The position numbers and the translations under genes are program-made. 64,000 nucleotides of DNA from M3007 sp041736625 (GTDB lineage: Bacteria; Bacteroidota; Bacteroidia; Chitinophagales; Saprospiraceae), in the NCBI GenBank assembly GCA_041736625.1, contig JBGSTG010000057.1, positions 1 through 64,000 on the forward strand, in the 5' to 3' direction. Under the pieces are notes generated by a model. The model saw only the letters and a list, made by a program, of their open reading frames with translations, was not told where the DNA came from and did no database searches. Of the stretch, positions 17,801-25,733 are shown piece after piece (position 1 is the stretch's first letter; each line of letters starts with the position of its first letter).

Positions 17801-18201
17801 GCATCACCGAACGCGGAGGCGTGCTGGGCGCCATGGAAACCATGTACCAGCGCGGCAAAATCCAGGAAGAGAGCCTGTACTACGAAACCCTCAAGCACAC
17901 GGGCGAACTGCCGCTTATCGGGGTGAACACCTTCCTGAGCAAAGAAGGATCGCCGACCATCGTTCCGGGCGAGGTGATCCGCGCTACCGAGCAGGAAAAG
18001 GAAGAACAAATCCAGACCCTGCGCATTCTCCACGAGGCAAACACCCAAAAAGGCACGTCGGCCCTGCGCAAACTACAGGCCACGGCGGTGCACAACGGGA
18101 ACATCTTCGCCGAACTGATGGAGGCCGTGAAGTGCTGTTCCCTGGGCCAAATTTCCCACGCGCTGTATGAGGTGGGCGGGCAGTACCGGCGGAATATGTA
18201 A
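14809..18201 (+). CDS. icmF: Fused B12-dependent acyl-CoA mutase with its G-protein chaperone (isobutyryl-CoA mutase IcmF type)
   Basis: 1130 residues in three parts. The N-terminal cobalamin-binding domain has D23-G-H25-D-A-A28 (the usual last Gly is Ala) and a GGGGG loop. The MeaB-like GTPase has P-loop GTGGSGKSS at about 208-216, a LLGDRIRMN switch segment and INKFDK at about 348. The C-terminal mutase barrel starts near 540 with FPYTAGVFPFKRQGEDPTRMFAGEG. Phe in GVFPFKR, rather than the Tyr of methylmalonyl-CoA mutase, supports isobutyryl-/n-butyryl-CoA mutase or a related branched-acyl mutase. The order B12 domain, GTPase, mutase in one chain defines IcmF. It interconverts isobutyryl-CoA and butyryl-CoA (or isovaleryl-/pivalyl-CoA) with adenosylcobalamin. 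Stand-alone transcription unit. Confidence 0.88.
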   Translation: MQQQPPYQPSHKIRLVTAASLFDGHDAAINIMRRILQATGAEIIHLGHNRSVQEIVDCAIQEDVQGIAITSYQGGHTEFFKYMYDLLRERGAGHIKLFGGGGGTILPAEIEELHAYGINRIYHPDDGRRMGLQGMINDLLQQCDFPVGEVLTDELTRLAAPDQFTRNRAIARLISIAENNPGLFEQDVHPRLSDVGGRPLAPPVLGITGTGGSGKSSMVDELVRRFLYDFPDKTVGIISVDPSKRKTGGALLGDRIRMNSIHNPRVFMRSLATRQSNLALSKYVQSAVDVLKAAQFDLILLETSGIGQSDTEIVDHSNASLYVMTPEFGAASQLEKIDMLDFADVIAINKFDKRGALDALRDVRKQVQRNRNAWETPVDEMPVFGCIASQFNDPGVNQLYRRIIDLLDERCGTAFRSQFQAGNELSEKIYIIPPARVRYLSEISENNRKYDHWVLKQVALARKLFGLKTTIDTLKSGDTQKELIDTLQQRFDDLYKDLAGECQRILEGWEEKKSRYTADEYVYQVRGKDIRVQTHTLSLSHTRIPRVSLPKYHDWGEILHWCLQENVPGEFPYTAGVFPFKRQGEDPTRMFAGEGGPERTNRRFHYVSLGMPANRLSTAFDSVTLYGEDPDYRPDIYGKIGNSGVSVCCLDDAKKLYSGFDLCDPKTSVSMTINGPAATIAAFFMNAAIDQQCELYIRQHRLEHLVEAKLKEKYDDRGLERPQYRGELPEGNDGLGLLLLGITGDEVLEPHVYAPIKAKALSAVRGTVQADILKEDQAQNTCIFSTEFSLRLMGDVQQYFIDQQVRNFYSVSISGYHIAEAGANPISQLAFTLANGFTFVEYYRSRGMNVDDFAPNLSFFFSNGVDPEYAVIGRVARRLWAKAMKGLYDANERSQMLKYHIQTSGRSLHAQEIAFNDIRTTLQALYAIYDNCNSLHTNAYDEAITTPTEESVRRAMAIQLIINHELGLAKNENPLQGAFIIEELTDLVEEAVLAEFDRITERGGVLGAMETMYQRGKIQEESLYYETLKHTGELPLIGVNTFLSKEGSPTIVPGEVIRATEQEKEEQIQTLRILHEANTQKGTSALRKLQATAVHNGNIFAELMEAVKCCSLGQISHALYEVGGQYRRNM

Positions 18202-18214
18202 TTGACCGCAAGTT

Positions 18215-20947
18215 TTACTGCCGCTGAACCACCATCTTCAGCGTGTACAATTTCCGCGAATATACCTTGACGACATAGGTGCCCTGGGGCAACTGCTGGT
18301 TCAGGAGGGTAAACTGCTGGTTTCCGGCGTTTGTGGTGGAGCGGTAGAGCAGGCGCCCGTCCTGGCTCAACACTTCCACCTTGTCGATTGGGTAGGCGGA
18401 CTCCACAATACTGTAATCGCCCGCCGGGTTGGGGAACAGGCGGACGCCTTCGTTTGAACTGATGGCGCTGCCGGTGCTGGAGGAGGGATCGGCCATCGTG
18501 AAATAGCTGCGGTTCGACACCTCGTTGTAGGAGTCGTTGGTAAACAGCACGATGAAGTAGTTGCCGGGCGTGGCGGGCACCAGGGTATCCTTCAGGGTGA
18601 TGGAGCCCTCCGGCTGTCCGCCGATGTAGGTGTATTGATCCAGCACGTCTATGTTCGGGTCTTTCCAGGCCTGGTACACGCCGAGCCAGTCTTTGGGAAT
18701 ACCGGGCCCGTCGGTCCACGTAGCCACGATGTACTCGCCCAGGTTGTAAATGCTTTTATCGATGACAAGCTGTGAAATGGTGTCGCCCACGGAGAAAAAG
18801 ATGCGCTCTCCTGCTTCCGTGTACTGATCCTGAAGGAAATACACCCCGAAATAATAACCCTTCGGCAAGTTGGTAAAGGTGCGCGTACCGGTTGAATCGG
18901 ACGTGTAGGACCATTGTACGGAACCGACCACGCCCGGGGTCATGCCGACCTTGTACAGACCGATCCAGTCGTTGGCGAGGGCGGGTGCGTTTTCATAGGT
19001 GATCACCACGGGTTCTCCCTCGGCGTACGCTGCTTTGTCGCTGTGCAGCACGGGGATGTCGCCGTAGTAGAAAGGCACGCGGTCTGCGATTTCCGTGTAG
19101 CTGTCGTTGGTGAAAAAGGCCGCAAAGTACTCGCCCGACTCGGTCAGGGCAAACTGGAGGACGCCGCTCGACCCGCTGACATAGCTCCAGGCGGTGGAGG
19201 CTACCGGTCCCGGCGTTTGGCCTTTTTTGTACAGGCCTACCCAGTCGGCTGACAGGCCGGGGCCGTTGGCGTAGGTTACGGTGATGGTTTCTCCGGTGGC
19301 GTATTGCGCTTTATCGAGCGTGATCCTGGGAAAGCCCTGTACGCTGTTGACGACCACAAACGAATCGGGCGCCGACCAACCCGACCATTCCAGGTTGCGG
19401 TCGCGGTGGCGAACGCGTACGTAGTGTTTGCCGTTGGGCAGGGCGCCGGCGGGCACGGTGTATTCCAGGATGTTGAGACCCAGGTTGATGTCTTTAGTCG
19501 TATCGGGGGCGCCCGCCGAACCGAAGTAATTTTCGAAGTCGCGCAATTTATCCAGCACCGGCGCAGCAAAGTCCGGCGAAGCCGCAATCTGGAACTGCGT
19601 GCTGTTCAGCAGTTCTCCCTCTGGAGAAGAAAAGGCGGAGGAAACAGCAGGGAAGGGCAGCTCGACGGTATCGGCGGCGACGTTTGCCTCCGGTGTTTCC
19701 GGCATTTCCTGACCGAAGGTGCGGTGAAACGAGTCGATCAGGCGGTTGTCGTGCCAGCGGTAGATGCTGCCCACAGAATACGTTTGCACGTCGACGCGCC
19801 GGCGCTGGAGATCGAAATCCACGATCTGGTAGGGCCAGTTGGAGAGGGTTTTTTGCACGTCGTCAAAGTCCGTTTCCGTGCTCATGCCCCAGTATTGATC
19901 CCAGGCGGTACCTCCTGAAATAATGTGGTAATTGGGCGTTTCCTTGAGCTGTCCGCGCGCGTACAGGTGGTGGTGCGCCCCCACGTGCATGAAGAATTTC
20001 GGAGAGGCACTCAGGAATGGCACGGCTGTGTTGCGGATCCAGGGAGAAATATCACCCACATACTGCTCCGCCTGGTAGGGACGGTGGCCGAACGACATAA
20101 TCCACTGGACCGACGGATCGTTATTGGCCTTGTTGACCACCTGTTGCAACCAGGTGTACTGGGCCAGGCCGGCGGCGCCACTGGTGGCTTCGGTGTTCAA
20201 GTTGATGATAATCACCGGGCCCACCTGAAAAGCGTAGTAACGCTCGGTATTGGAAGGAACATCGGCGTACTGGATTTGATCGTAGAAAAAGTGATTCTCA
20301 TAGGCGCCGAGTTGCAGGGTGCCATAGGTTTCGTGGTTGCCGATGATGGTGCTGATGGGCAGTAGGCCGGACAGGTAGCGGCACTTCGAGAAGTGTACAT
20401 TTTCGTAGTGGTCGAGGGTACCCACGTCTACCTGGTCGCCCACCATGAGGATCATGCTCACCGAGTCGTTGAAATGAGGGCCGTATAACGCCTCGCATTG
20501 CCGTTTGGCGTACACCACCAGGGAGTCGAACCGGGGTTGGGCCTTGATCTGGTTGTCGCCCATAATCAGGAAGCGCACGTGCCCGTCCGGCGTCATCGGT
20601 TGGCCGGGCAGGGGCAGGGTGCGGAAATGTTGAACGTCCGACACCAGGCTGCCCGTTTTAATCCGGTAGAAGTACTTGCTGTTGGGCTGGAGGCCGGTAA
20701 GCTGTACGCTGTGGTAGTAGTAATTATTGGGGTAGCCCGCATCACTGAAAATCTGGGTGCCGCCGGTGGCGGTGGCGCCCAGACTGCCGGCCGATGTGCC
20801 GTACTCGACAACCGACTCTGTATTGGACGATGTCTTCCAGGTGATCCAGATGGAATTCGGGGTTACGCCCTGCAGGTATGGGGAGAGTGTTTGCGCGTTC
20901 AGCAAGGTGCTGAACGCGCACAACAAGATGACAACCAGTTTTTTCAT
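18215..20947 (-). CDS. T9SS-secreted purple-acid-phosphatase-like metallophosphoesterase
   Basis: 910 residues. Signal peptide MKKLVVILLCAFSTLLNAQ. An N-terminal fibronectin-III-like domain (about 20-110, HSVQLTGLQPNSKYFYRIKTG) is typical of purple acid phosphatases. The catalytic domain (about 125-410) has the metal motifs MGDN, VGDQVD, GNHE, SFGHR and GAHHHLY. Three repeats of about 95 residues follow, each with a D-W-x-G-L/V-Y motif (Ig-like; role unknown), then a T9SS sorting domain (LFPNPAGDYSIVES to the end). It probably releases phosphate from organic phosphomonoesters outside the cell. It is convergent with icmF, 13 bases apart. Substrate not deducible from sequence. Confidence 0.88.
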   Translation of the reverse strand: MKKLVVILLCAFSTLLNAQTLSPYLQGVTPNSIWITWKTSSNTESVVEYGTSAGSLGATATGGTQIFSDAGYPNNYYYHSVQLTGLQPNSKYFYRIKTGSLVSDVQHFRTLPLPGQPMTPDGHVRFLIMGDNQIKAQPRFDSLVVYAKRQCEALYGPHFNDSVSMILMVGDQVDVGTLDHYENVHFSKCRYLSGLLPISTIIGNHETYGTLQLGAYENHFFYDQIQYADVPSNTERYYAFQVGPVIIINLNTEATSGAAGLAQYTWLQQVVNKANNDPSVQWIMSFGHRPYQAEQYVGDISPWIRNTAVPFLSASPKFFMHVGAHHHLYARGQLKETPNYHIISGGTAWDQYWGMSTETDFDDVQKTLSNWPYQIVDFDLQRRRVDVQTYSVGSIYRWHDNRLIDSFHRTFGQEMPETPEANVAADTVELPFPAVSSAFSSPEGELLNSTQFQIAASPDFAAPVLDKLRDFENYFGSAGAPDTTKDINLGLNILEYTVPAGALPNGKHYVRVRHRDRNLEWSGWSAPDSFVVVNSVQGFPRITLDKAQYATGETITVTYANGPGLSADWVGLYKKGQTPGPVASTAWSYVSGSSGVLQFALTESGEYFAAFFTNDSYTEIADRVPFYYGDIPVLHSDKAAYAEGEPVVITYENAPALANDWIGLYKVGMTPGVVGSVQWSYTSDSTGTRTFTNLPKGYYFGVYFLQDQYTEAGERIFFSVGDTISQLVIDKSIYNLGEYIVATWTDGPGIPKDWLGVYQAWKDPNIDVLDQYTYIGGQPEGSITLKDTLVPATPGNYFIVLFTNDSYNEVSNRSYFTMADPSSSTGSAISSNEGVRLFPNPAGDYSIVESAYPIDKVEVLSQDGRLLYRSTTNAGNQQFTLLNQQLPQGTYVVKVYSRKLYTLKMVVQRQ

Positions 20948-20967
20948 AAGGGAGGATTTTAGTTTCC

Positions 20968-20975
20968 CAAAAGTA
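20968..20975 (-). promoter_or_regulatory. Candidate -7 box for the phosphatase gene
   Basis: On the minus strand TACTTTTG matches TAnnTTTG, about 20 bases before the start codon at 20947. No clear -33 element. Confidence 0.4.
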
Positions 20976-21015
20976 AACCGGCAGTGTTAAAAGAATATTA
21001 CGAATCCGTTAAGCA

Positions 21016-21780
21016 TCAGACTCCCTTGCGCAGCGCCTCCGCGTACGCCACAGGCAATCCGCTTTCCTCCACCGCCCGGGCGGCTCGCTCCACGTCGTAT
21101 GCAAAACGCACAAACTCGACGCGCACGCTGTCGGCAGCGCCGGCGGACGCGTCCTCGTTGAGGTGCAGCATGGCGTATCCGCCCTGTGGATTGCCGTCCT
21201 TGGGCTTGCCCACCGAACCGATGTTGACGGCGTGGTAAAAACGGCCGTCGTCTTCCAGGATGCGGTGGTAGGGCTTGTGCGTGTGGCCGAAGCACAGCAC
21301 GTCGGCGCCGGCGTCGCGGACGATGCGCAGCAGGCTTTTTTCCTCCCGGTCTTCAAACAGGTACTCGTTGATCTTGCGCGGGCTGCCGTGCACAAGCATG
21401 ACGGTGAGGGGATCCCGGTCGCTCATGTCGAACTCGAGTCGGAAATGCCGGGGCAGGGTGCGCAGGTAGTGGCGCTCTTCGGGCTCCACCCAGCGGTTGG
21501 TGTTGGCGATGCTTACCGCTCCGTTGGCGCGCTCCTCATCGGTTTTGTAAGCGCAGCCGCAGTCGTCGCTGCTGCGCCCAATGCCGTAGTCGTAATTGCC
21601 GGCGATGGTGGGGATGCCGCGCCTGCGGATCGAGCGAATCACCTCGTTGGGCCAGATGTTGTACCCCACGAGGTCGCCGAGGCAAAAGACCGCGTCGGCG
21701 CCACGCGTGTCCAGGTCGGCAAAAAACGCCTCTAACGCCGGCAGGTTGGCGTGGATGTCGGAAAAAAGAGCAATTTTCAT
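21016..21780 (-). CDS. Calcineurin-like metallophosphoesterase (YfcE/MJ0936-like), last gene of the ars operon
   Basis: 254 residues, no signal peptide, so cytosolic. The motifs of the family are in order: D-I-H (FSDIHAN, 8-14), GDLVGYN (about 40), GN-Y-D (GNYDYGIG; Tyr replaces the common His of GNHD), LVHGSPR (about 140), and GHTHKP (about 180). Two metal ions bound by these residues would cleave phosphodiesters or phosphomonoesters. It starts 15 bases after the acr3 stop in a four-gene run with even 15-18 base gaps, so it is likely co-expressed under ArsR control. Its link to arsenic is not obvious; removal of arsenylated nucleotides or esters is speculation. Strong family call, unknown substrate. 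Confidence 0.85.
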   Translation of the reverse strand: MKIALFSDIHANLPALEAFFADLDTRGADAVFCLGDLVGYNIWPNEVIRSIRRRGIPTIAGNYDYGIGRSSDDCGCAYKTDEERANGAVSIANTNRWVEPEERHYLRTLPRHFRLEFDMSDRDPLTVMLVHGSPRKINEYLFEDREEKSLLRIVRDAGADVLCFGHTHKPYHRILEDDGRFYHAVNIGSVGKPKDGNPQGGYAMLHLNEDASAGAADSVRVEFVRFAYDVERAARAVEESGLPVAYAEALRKGV

Positions 21781-21795
21781 GTTGTAAGGTTGGGT

Positions 21796-22830
21796 TTATC
21801 GAACGGTAAACTGCTTCTCCCTGCGCAGGGCTACGCCTACCAGCAGGATCAACACCGGCACCTCGATCAGGGGGCCCACCACGCAGGCAAAGGCTACGCC
21901 AGAGTCTATGCCGAACACGGCGATGGCCACAGCAATGCCCAGCTCGAAGTTGTTTCCGGCTGCAGTAAATGCCAGTGCGGTGGACTTGCCATAGTCTGTA
22001 CCGGCGCGTTTGGCCAGGTAAAAGGCACTGAAAAACATAATTACGAAATACAGCGTCAGCGGAATCGCAATGCGCACCACATCGAGCGGAATGCTCACAA
22101 TCAGGTTTCCCTTCAGACTGAACATGACCAGAATGGTGAACAACAAGGCCAGCAGGGTGATCGGGCTGATGGTCGGGATGAACACCCGGTTGTACCAGTC
22201 CGCACCCTTCCAGCGCGTCAGGAAGTACCGCGACAGCATACCCGCCAAAAAAGGAATACCCAGGTAAATAAAAACGCTTTGCGCTATCTGCCGGATACTG
22301 ACCTCCACCAACGCACCTTCCAGGCCGAAAAAAGGCGGCAGCAGCGTTACAAAAATGTACGCGTACAGGCTGTAAAACAGCACCTGAAATATGCTGTTAA
22401 ACGCCACCAGACCGGCAGCATACGCGTTGTCGCCTTTGGCCAGGTCGTTCCAGACGATCACCATTGCAATGCAACGGGCGATGCCGATCAGGATCAGACC
22501 GGTCATGTACTCCGGCTTGTCGTACAAAAGCAGGGTAGCCAGCGCGAACATGAGCAACGGGCCGACGACCCAGTTTTGCACCAGCGACAGCATCAGTATC
22601 CGGGTATTTTTAAACACCATGGGCAGTTCCTCGTACTTCACCTTGGCCAACGGCGGGTACATCATGAGGATCAACCCGACCGCAATGGGAACGTTCGTTG
22701 TCCCGGCTTGAAAGCGGTTGACAAACGATTCCATGCCGGGAATGAAATAACCCAGGGCTACCCACAGGATCATGGCCGAAAAAATCCACAGGGTGAGGTA
22801 ACGGTCCAGAAAGGCGAGTCTCTTTTGCAT
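21796..22830 (-). CDS. acr3: ACR3-family arsenite efflux permease
   Basis: 344 residues, ten predicted membrane helices (first at about 13-31, LTLWIFSAMILWVALGYFI). Hallmarks are VGLILMMYPPLAKVKYEELP, the NWVVGPLLMFALA segment, GLILIGIARCIAMVIVWNDLA with the Cys used in arsenite transport, and FTAAGNNFELGIAVAIAVFG near the C-terminus. It exports As(III) as a proton antiporter across the inner membrane. It lies between arsM and the phosphoesterase, with 15-base gaps on both sides. Often annotated arsB, although it is unrelated to the ArsB family. Confidence 0.95.
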   Translation of the reverse strand: MQKRLAFLDRYLTLWIFSAMILWVALGYFIPGMESFVNRFQAGTTNVPIAVGLILMMYPPLAKVKYEELPMVFKNTRILMLSLVQNWVVGPLLMFALATLLLYDKPEYMTGLILIGIARCIAMVIVWNDLAKGDNAYAAGLVAFNSIFQVLFYSLYAYIFVTLLPPFFGLEGALVEVSIRQIAQSVFIYLGIPFLAGMLSRYFLTRWKGADWYNRVFIPTISPITLLALLFTILVMFSLKGNLIVSIPLDVVRIAIPLTLYFVIMFFSAFYLAKRAGTDYGKSTALAFTAAGNNFELGIAVAIAVFGIDSGVAFACVVGPLIEVPVLILLVGVALRREKQFTVR

Positions 22831-22845
22831 ATTGTTTTCAGTGGC

Positions 22846-23733
22846 TTAGCAGCAGCCGCCGCCGGGAGTGCATCCGGCCAACGTCAGCTCGCTCAGCGGG
22901 CGTTTGGTTTTGGTGGTTTGCGCGGCGTCTCCACCGGGCTTGTGGGCAAAGACCGTCACGCTGAAAATACCGGTTCCCGAAGCAACAAACTGGTGTACTT
23001 CTTCTATCGACAGAAATTGCAGCAACAAGTCGTCGGGCAGCAGAATGGGTTTCTGTTTTTGAACCACCACGCCCTCAAAGCCGGCCTCCGCGATGAGGTC
23101 GAGGTAGGCGTCGCGCTGGATGGCGCCCGACACACAGCCGGCGTACAATTCCGCGCTTTGTTGCATGCCTTCGGGAAGCGCACCCACGATCACCACGTCG
23201 GAAATGCTGAAATGGCCGCCCGGTTTGAGCACGCGTTTGATCTCGGAAAAGACCTTTGCCTTGTCGGGCACGAGGTTGAGCACGCAATTGCTGACCACCA
23301 CATCGACTGAATTGTCGGTCAAGGGCAAATCTTCGATGTCGCCCTGCCTGAATTCCACGTTGTTGAACCCCTTGGCTTCCACTTTTTGGCGGGCCAGGGC
23401 GATCATGGACGGGGTGAAGTCGACTCCAATCACTTTTCCGGTGGGGCCGGTTTCTGCGCGGGCGATGAAGCAGTCGTTGCCGGCACCGCTGCCGAGGTCG
23501 AGCACGGTATCGCCCTCGCGTATCTGCGCGAATTCGGTGGGCAGCCCGCAGCCCAGGCCCAGGTCCGCGTCGGGGTTGTAACCCTCGATGGCGGCGTAGG
23601 AATCGACCATGATGTTGGTGGTGCCCGGGGCGCCCACGCCGCAACAGGAGGCGGCATTCGACTCCCTGCTTTGCTCGGCAATTTGCGCGTAGCGTTCGCG
23701 CACCATGTCCTTTACTTCAGATGCAGTGTTCAT
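22846..23733 (-). CDS. arsM: Arsenite S-adenosylmethionine methyltransferase
   Basis: 295 residues. SAM-binding motif I is VLDLGSGAGNDCFIA (about 75-90), followed by VIGVDFTPSMI. Cys residues are placed as in ArsM: an early SNAASCCGVG pair, the Cys of VVSNCVLNL, and the Cys of LYAGCVSGA, the set that binds As(III). The C-terminus ends GCTPGGGCC, a further possible metalloid-binding tail. The enzyme methylates arsenite to mono-, di- and trimethyl forms in the cytosol. Second gene of the operon, 18 bases after arsR. Confidence 0.93.
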   Translation of the reverse strand: MNTASEVKDMVRERYAQIAEQSRESNAASCCGVGAPGTTNIMVDSYAAIEGYNPDADLGLGCGLPTEFAQIREGDTVLDLGSGAGNDCFIARAETGPTGKVIGVDFTPSMIALARQKVEAKGFNNVEFRQGDIEDLPLTDNSVDVVVSNCVLNLVPDKAKVFSEIKRVLKPGGHFSISDVVIVGALPEGMQQSAELYAGCVSGAIQRDAYLDLIAEAGFEGVVVQKQKPILLPDDLLLQFLSIEEVHQFVASGTGIFSVTVFAHKPGGDAAQTTKTKRPLSELTLAGCTPGGGCC

Positions 23734-23751
23734 ATAAAATGTGTTTTAAAA

Positions 23752-24075
23752 CTAACAACAAACGTTTTCAGGCTCCTTCAATACCGCGTCCAGCAGGGCC
23801 CTGAATCGCTCCAGGGCATCCCGATTGATGCAATAGCAGGACTTGACACCCTCTACGGTTCCGGAAATCCAGCCGGCTTCCTTCAGCGCCTTGAGGTGTT
23901 GGGAAACCGTACTCTGGGCCAGCGGAAGCACGTCCACAATCTCCCCGCACACGCAGGCATTTCGGCGTGACAACTCCACCAGAATGGCGATTCGGGCCGG
24001 ATGACCCAGGGCCTTGGCCAATTCGGCCAGGTTGTTTTCGTTTTCCCCAAAAGAGGCCGTTTTACCGGTAGCCAT
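23752..24075 (-). CDS. arsR: ArsR-family arsenite-responsive repressor
   Basis: 107 residues, a winged-helix dimer. NACVCGEIVDVLPLAQSTVSQHLKALKEAGW contains the As(III)-binding CxC and the recognition helix (SQHLK). Further Cys occur at SCYC and in the terminal VCC, so the metalloid site may use other thiols than the classical CVCDL trio. First gene of arsR-arsM-acr3-phosphoesterase and presumably autoregulated through the palindromes just upstream. Confidence 0.93.
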   Translation of the reverse strand: MATGKTASFGENENNLAELAKALGHPARIAILVELSRRNACVCGEIVDVLPLAQSTVSQHLKALKEAGWISGTVEGVKSCYCINRDALERFRALLDAVLKEPENVCC

Positions 24076-24095
24076 ACACCTTGCGTTTAAACTTT

Positions 24096-24150
24096 ATCGC
24101 AAAAATACGATGAAAGATTAGACTTCCAAAATTAATCGTAAAAAAACGAT
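24096..24150 (-). promoter_or_regulatory. ars promoter with two ArsR-type operators
   Basis: Two related 16-bp palindromes, ATCGCAAAAATACGAT (24096-24111) and ATCGTAAAAAAACGAT (24135-24150), have centres 39 bp apart. On the minus strand the first contains TATTTTTG (24100-24107), a -7 box, and a TTTG lies at 24127-24130, 19 bases upstream, as the -33 box. One operator thus covers the -7 box and the other sits just beyond -33, a convincing repression layout. Confidence 0.75.
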
Positions 24151-24242
24151 AAAAAATTTCTCTGTGTCGGAACAGCGGTTTGACTTGACACGGATTTCGA
24201 CCCCGTTCATCCATCATTTTGTTATATTGATAGAAAAACCTG

Positions 24243-24272
24243 TTGGCATATGGGCGTCTCCCTGTAATCTTG
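24243..24272 (+). promoter_or_regulatory. Promoter of the TolC-HlyD pair
   Basis: TTGG at 24243-24246, an 18-base spacer, then TAATCTTG at 24265-24272 (one change from TAnnTTTG), 20 bases before ATG 24292. It diverges from the ars promoter. Confidence 0.5.
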
Positions 24273-24291
24273 TTGCGCAAAGACAAAAAAC

Positions 24292-25731
24292 ATGAAGCGC
24301 CTTCTATTCATTTTACTCGCATTGGTTTGTTTCGGGGGCGGCATTTCGCCCCTGGACGCCCAGGAAAGCTGGCCGCTCGAGAAGTGCATTGCCCATGCGC
24401 AGGAGTCGAACCTGACCATCAAACAGGCCAAGGCAAATGTGCGGGCGAGCATGATCGCCGAGCAACAGGCGAAAACGGCCCGCTTGCCTAACCTGAGCGC
24501 GTCGGCCAACCTGGGCGAGCAGTTTGGTCGTACCATTGACCCTACGACCAACACCTTCCGAAACGAAGCCATTGCGTTCAACTCCTTTGGTTTGAACGCC
24601 GGCATCTCGCTGTTCAACGGTGGGTTGATCCACAACCAGGTCAAACAAGCGACGTTGGACCTAAAGGCGGCCGAGTCGGACGCAGAAAACACGTCGCTCA
24701 CACTCGGGTTGCAGGTGGCTCAGGCCTATCTGGTGGTGTTGCTGTCTGAGGAGCAACTGGAGGCTGCCCAGCGGCGGGTGGAGCTCAGCCAACGCCAGTT
24801 GACGAACACCCAGAAGCTGGTGGACGCCGGCTCGGTACCGCTGGCGGAGCGGCTCAACATCGATGCCCAAATTGCGCGCGATGAGCAAACGGCTATCACG
24901 GCCGTCAACAACCTGGAACTGGCCTATCTGAATCTCAAGCAGCTGCTTCAGTTGGAGCCCGATTACCCGCTGGAGATCGTGCGCCCTGCGTTCGCCATTC
25001 CCGCCGATGCCAACCCAGAGTCACAAAGCCTGCCTGCCGTGTACGCCATCGCCGAATCCCAGCAGCCTTCCGTTCAGGCGGCGGACTACCGCCTGGAAAG
25101 CGCCAAAGTGGGCGTCAAGGTGGCCCAGAGCGCCTATTGGCCCAGCATTTCGGGTTTTGCAAACCTCACGACCAACTACTCTTCACAGTTCAACGACTTC
25201 GGATTTACCGGAGAGACCGTCCTGGGCGACCCCCGCCCGGTGGTGGTCAACGGCAGTACCGTGGCGATTCAGGAATTTGAGCCGGTGACGTTTGTCAATG
25301 CCGTGCCGTATTTCGACCAGCTGGACCAGAACTTCGGTCAGGGCATCGGCGTAAGCATGAACGTCCCGATCTACCAGAACGGCCGCACCCGCCTGAACGT
25401 AGAGCGCGCGCGGCTGAACATCGTCAACGCCGAATTGGCAAGTACCCAGGCGCGCCAACAGCTCAAGAACGACATCCAGACCGCCCTGGCCAACGCGCGG
25501 GCCGGCAAACGACAGCTCGCCGCCGCCGAAAAAGCGTTCAACTCCTTCAAAACCGCCTACGAAAACACCGAAAAGCGCCAAACACTGGGCGCCGCCAACA
25601 CCCTCGACCTGGTGACCGCCAAGACCAACCTCGACAACGCGGAAAACGACCTGCTGGTCGCACGGTACGATTACATCTTCCGCCTCAAAATCCTTGATTT
25701 CTACCTGGGTAAACCCTTAACCTTGAACTGA
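24292..25731 (+). CDS. TolC-family outer-membrane efflux protein
   Basis: 479 residues. Signal peptide MKRLLFILLALVCFGGGISPLDAQ. Two similar halves of long helices with beta segments, as in TolC: ESWPLEKCIAHAQESNLTIKQAKANVRASM opens the first, SLPAVYAIAESQQPSVQAADYRLESAKVGVKVAQS the second. The end has NTLDLVTAKTNLDNAENDLLVARYDYIFRLKILDFYLGKPL, typical of the family. Forms a trimeric outer-membrane channel with a periplasmic tunnel. The adaptor gene follows after two bases, but no pump gene is adjacent. Confidence 0.92.
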   Translation: MKRLLFILLALVCFGGGISPLDAQESWPLEKCIAHAQESNLTIKQAKANVRASMIAEQQAKTARLPNLSASANLGEQFGRTIDPTTNTFRNEAIAFNSFGLNAGISLFNGGLIHNQVKQATLDLKAAESDAENTSLTLGLQVAQAYLVVLLSEEQLEAAQRRVELSQRQLTNTQKLVDAGSVPLAERLNIDAQIARDEQTAITAVNNLELAYLNLKQLLQLEPDYPLEIVRPAFAIPADANPESQSLPAVYAIAESQQPSVQAADYRLESAKVGVKVAQSAYWPSISGFANLTTNYSSQFNDFGFTGETVLGDPRPVVVNGSTVAIQEFEPVTFVNAVPYFDQLDQNFGQGIGVSMNVPIYQNGRTRLNVERARLNIVNAELASTQARQQLKNDIQTALANARAGKRQLAAAEKAFNSFKTAYENTEKRQTLGAANTLDLVTAKTNLDNAENDLLVARYDYIFRLKILDFYLGKPLTLN

Positions 25732-25733
25732 TC

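Noticed and set aside
16003..18048. 681-residue open frame antisense to the mutase gene, and similar long antisense frames at 1185-2339, 6203-7309, 43013-44989 and 60312-62348
   Set aside because: Each lies fully opposite a well-recognised gene and lacks any protein motif.
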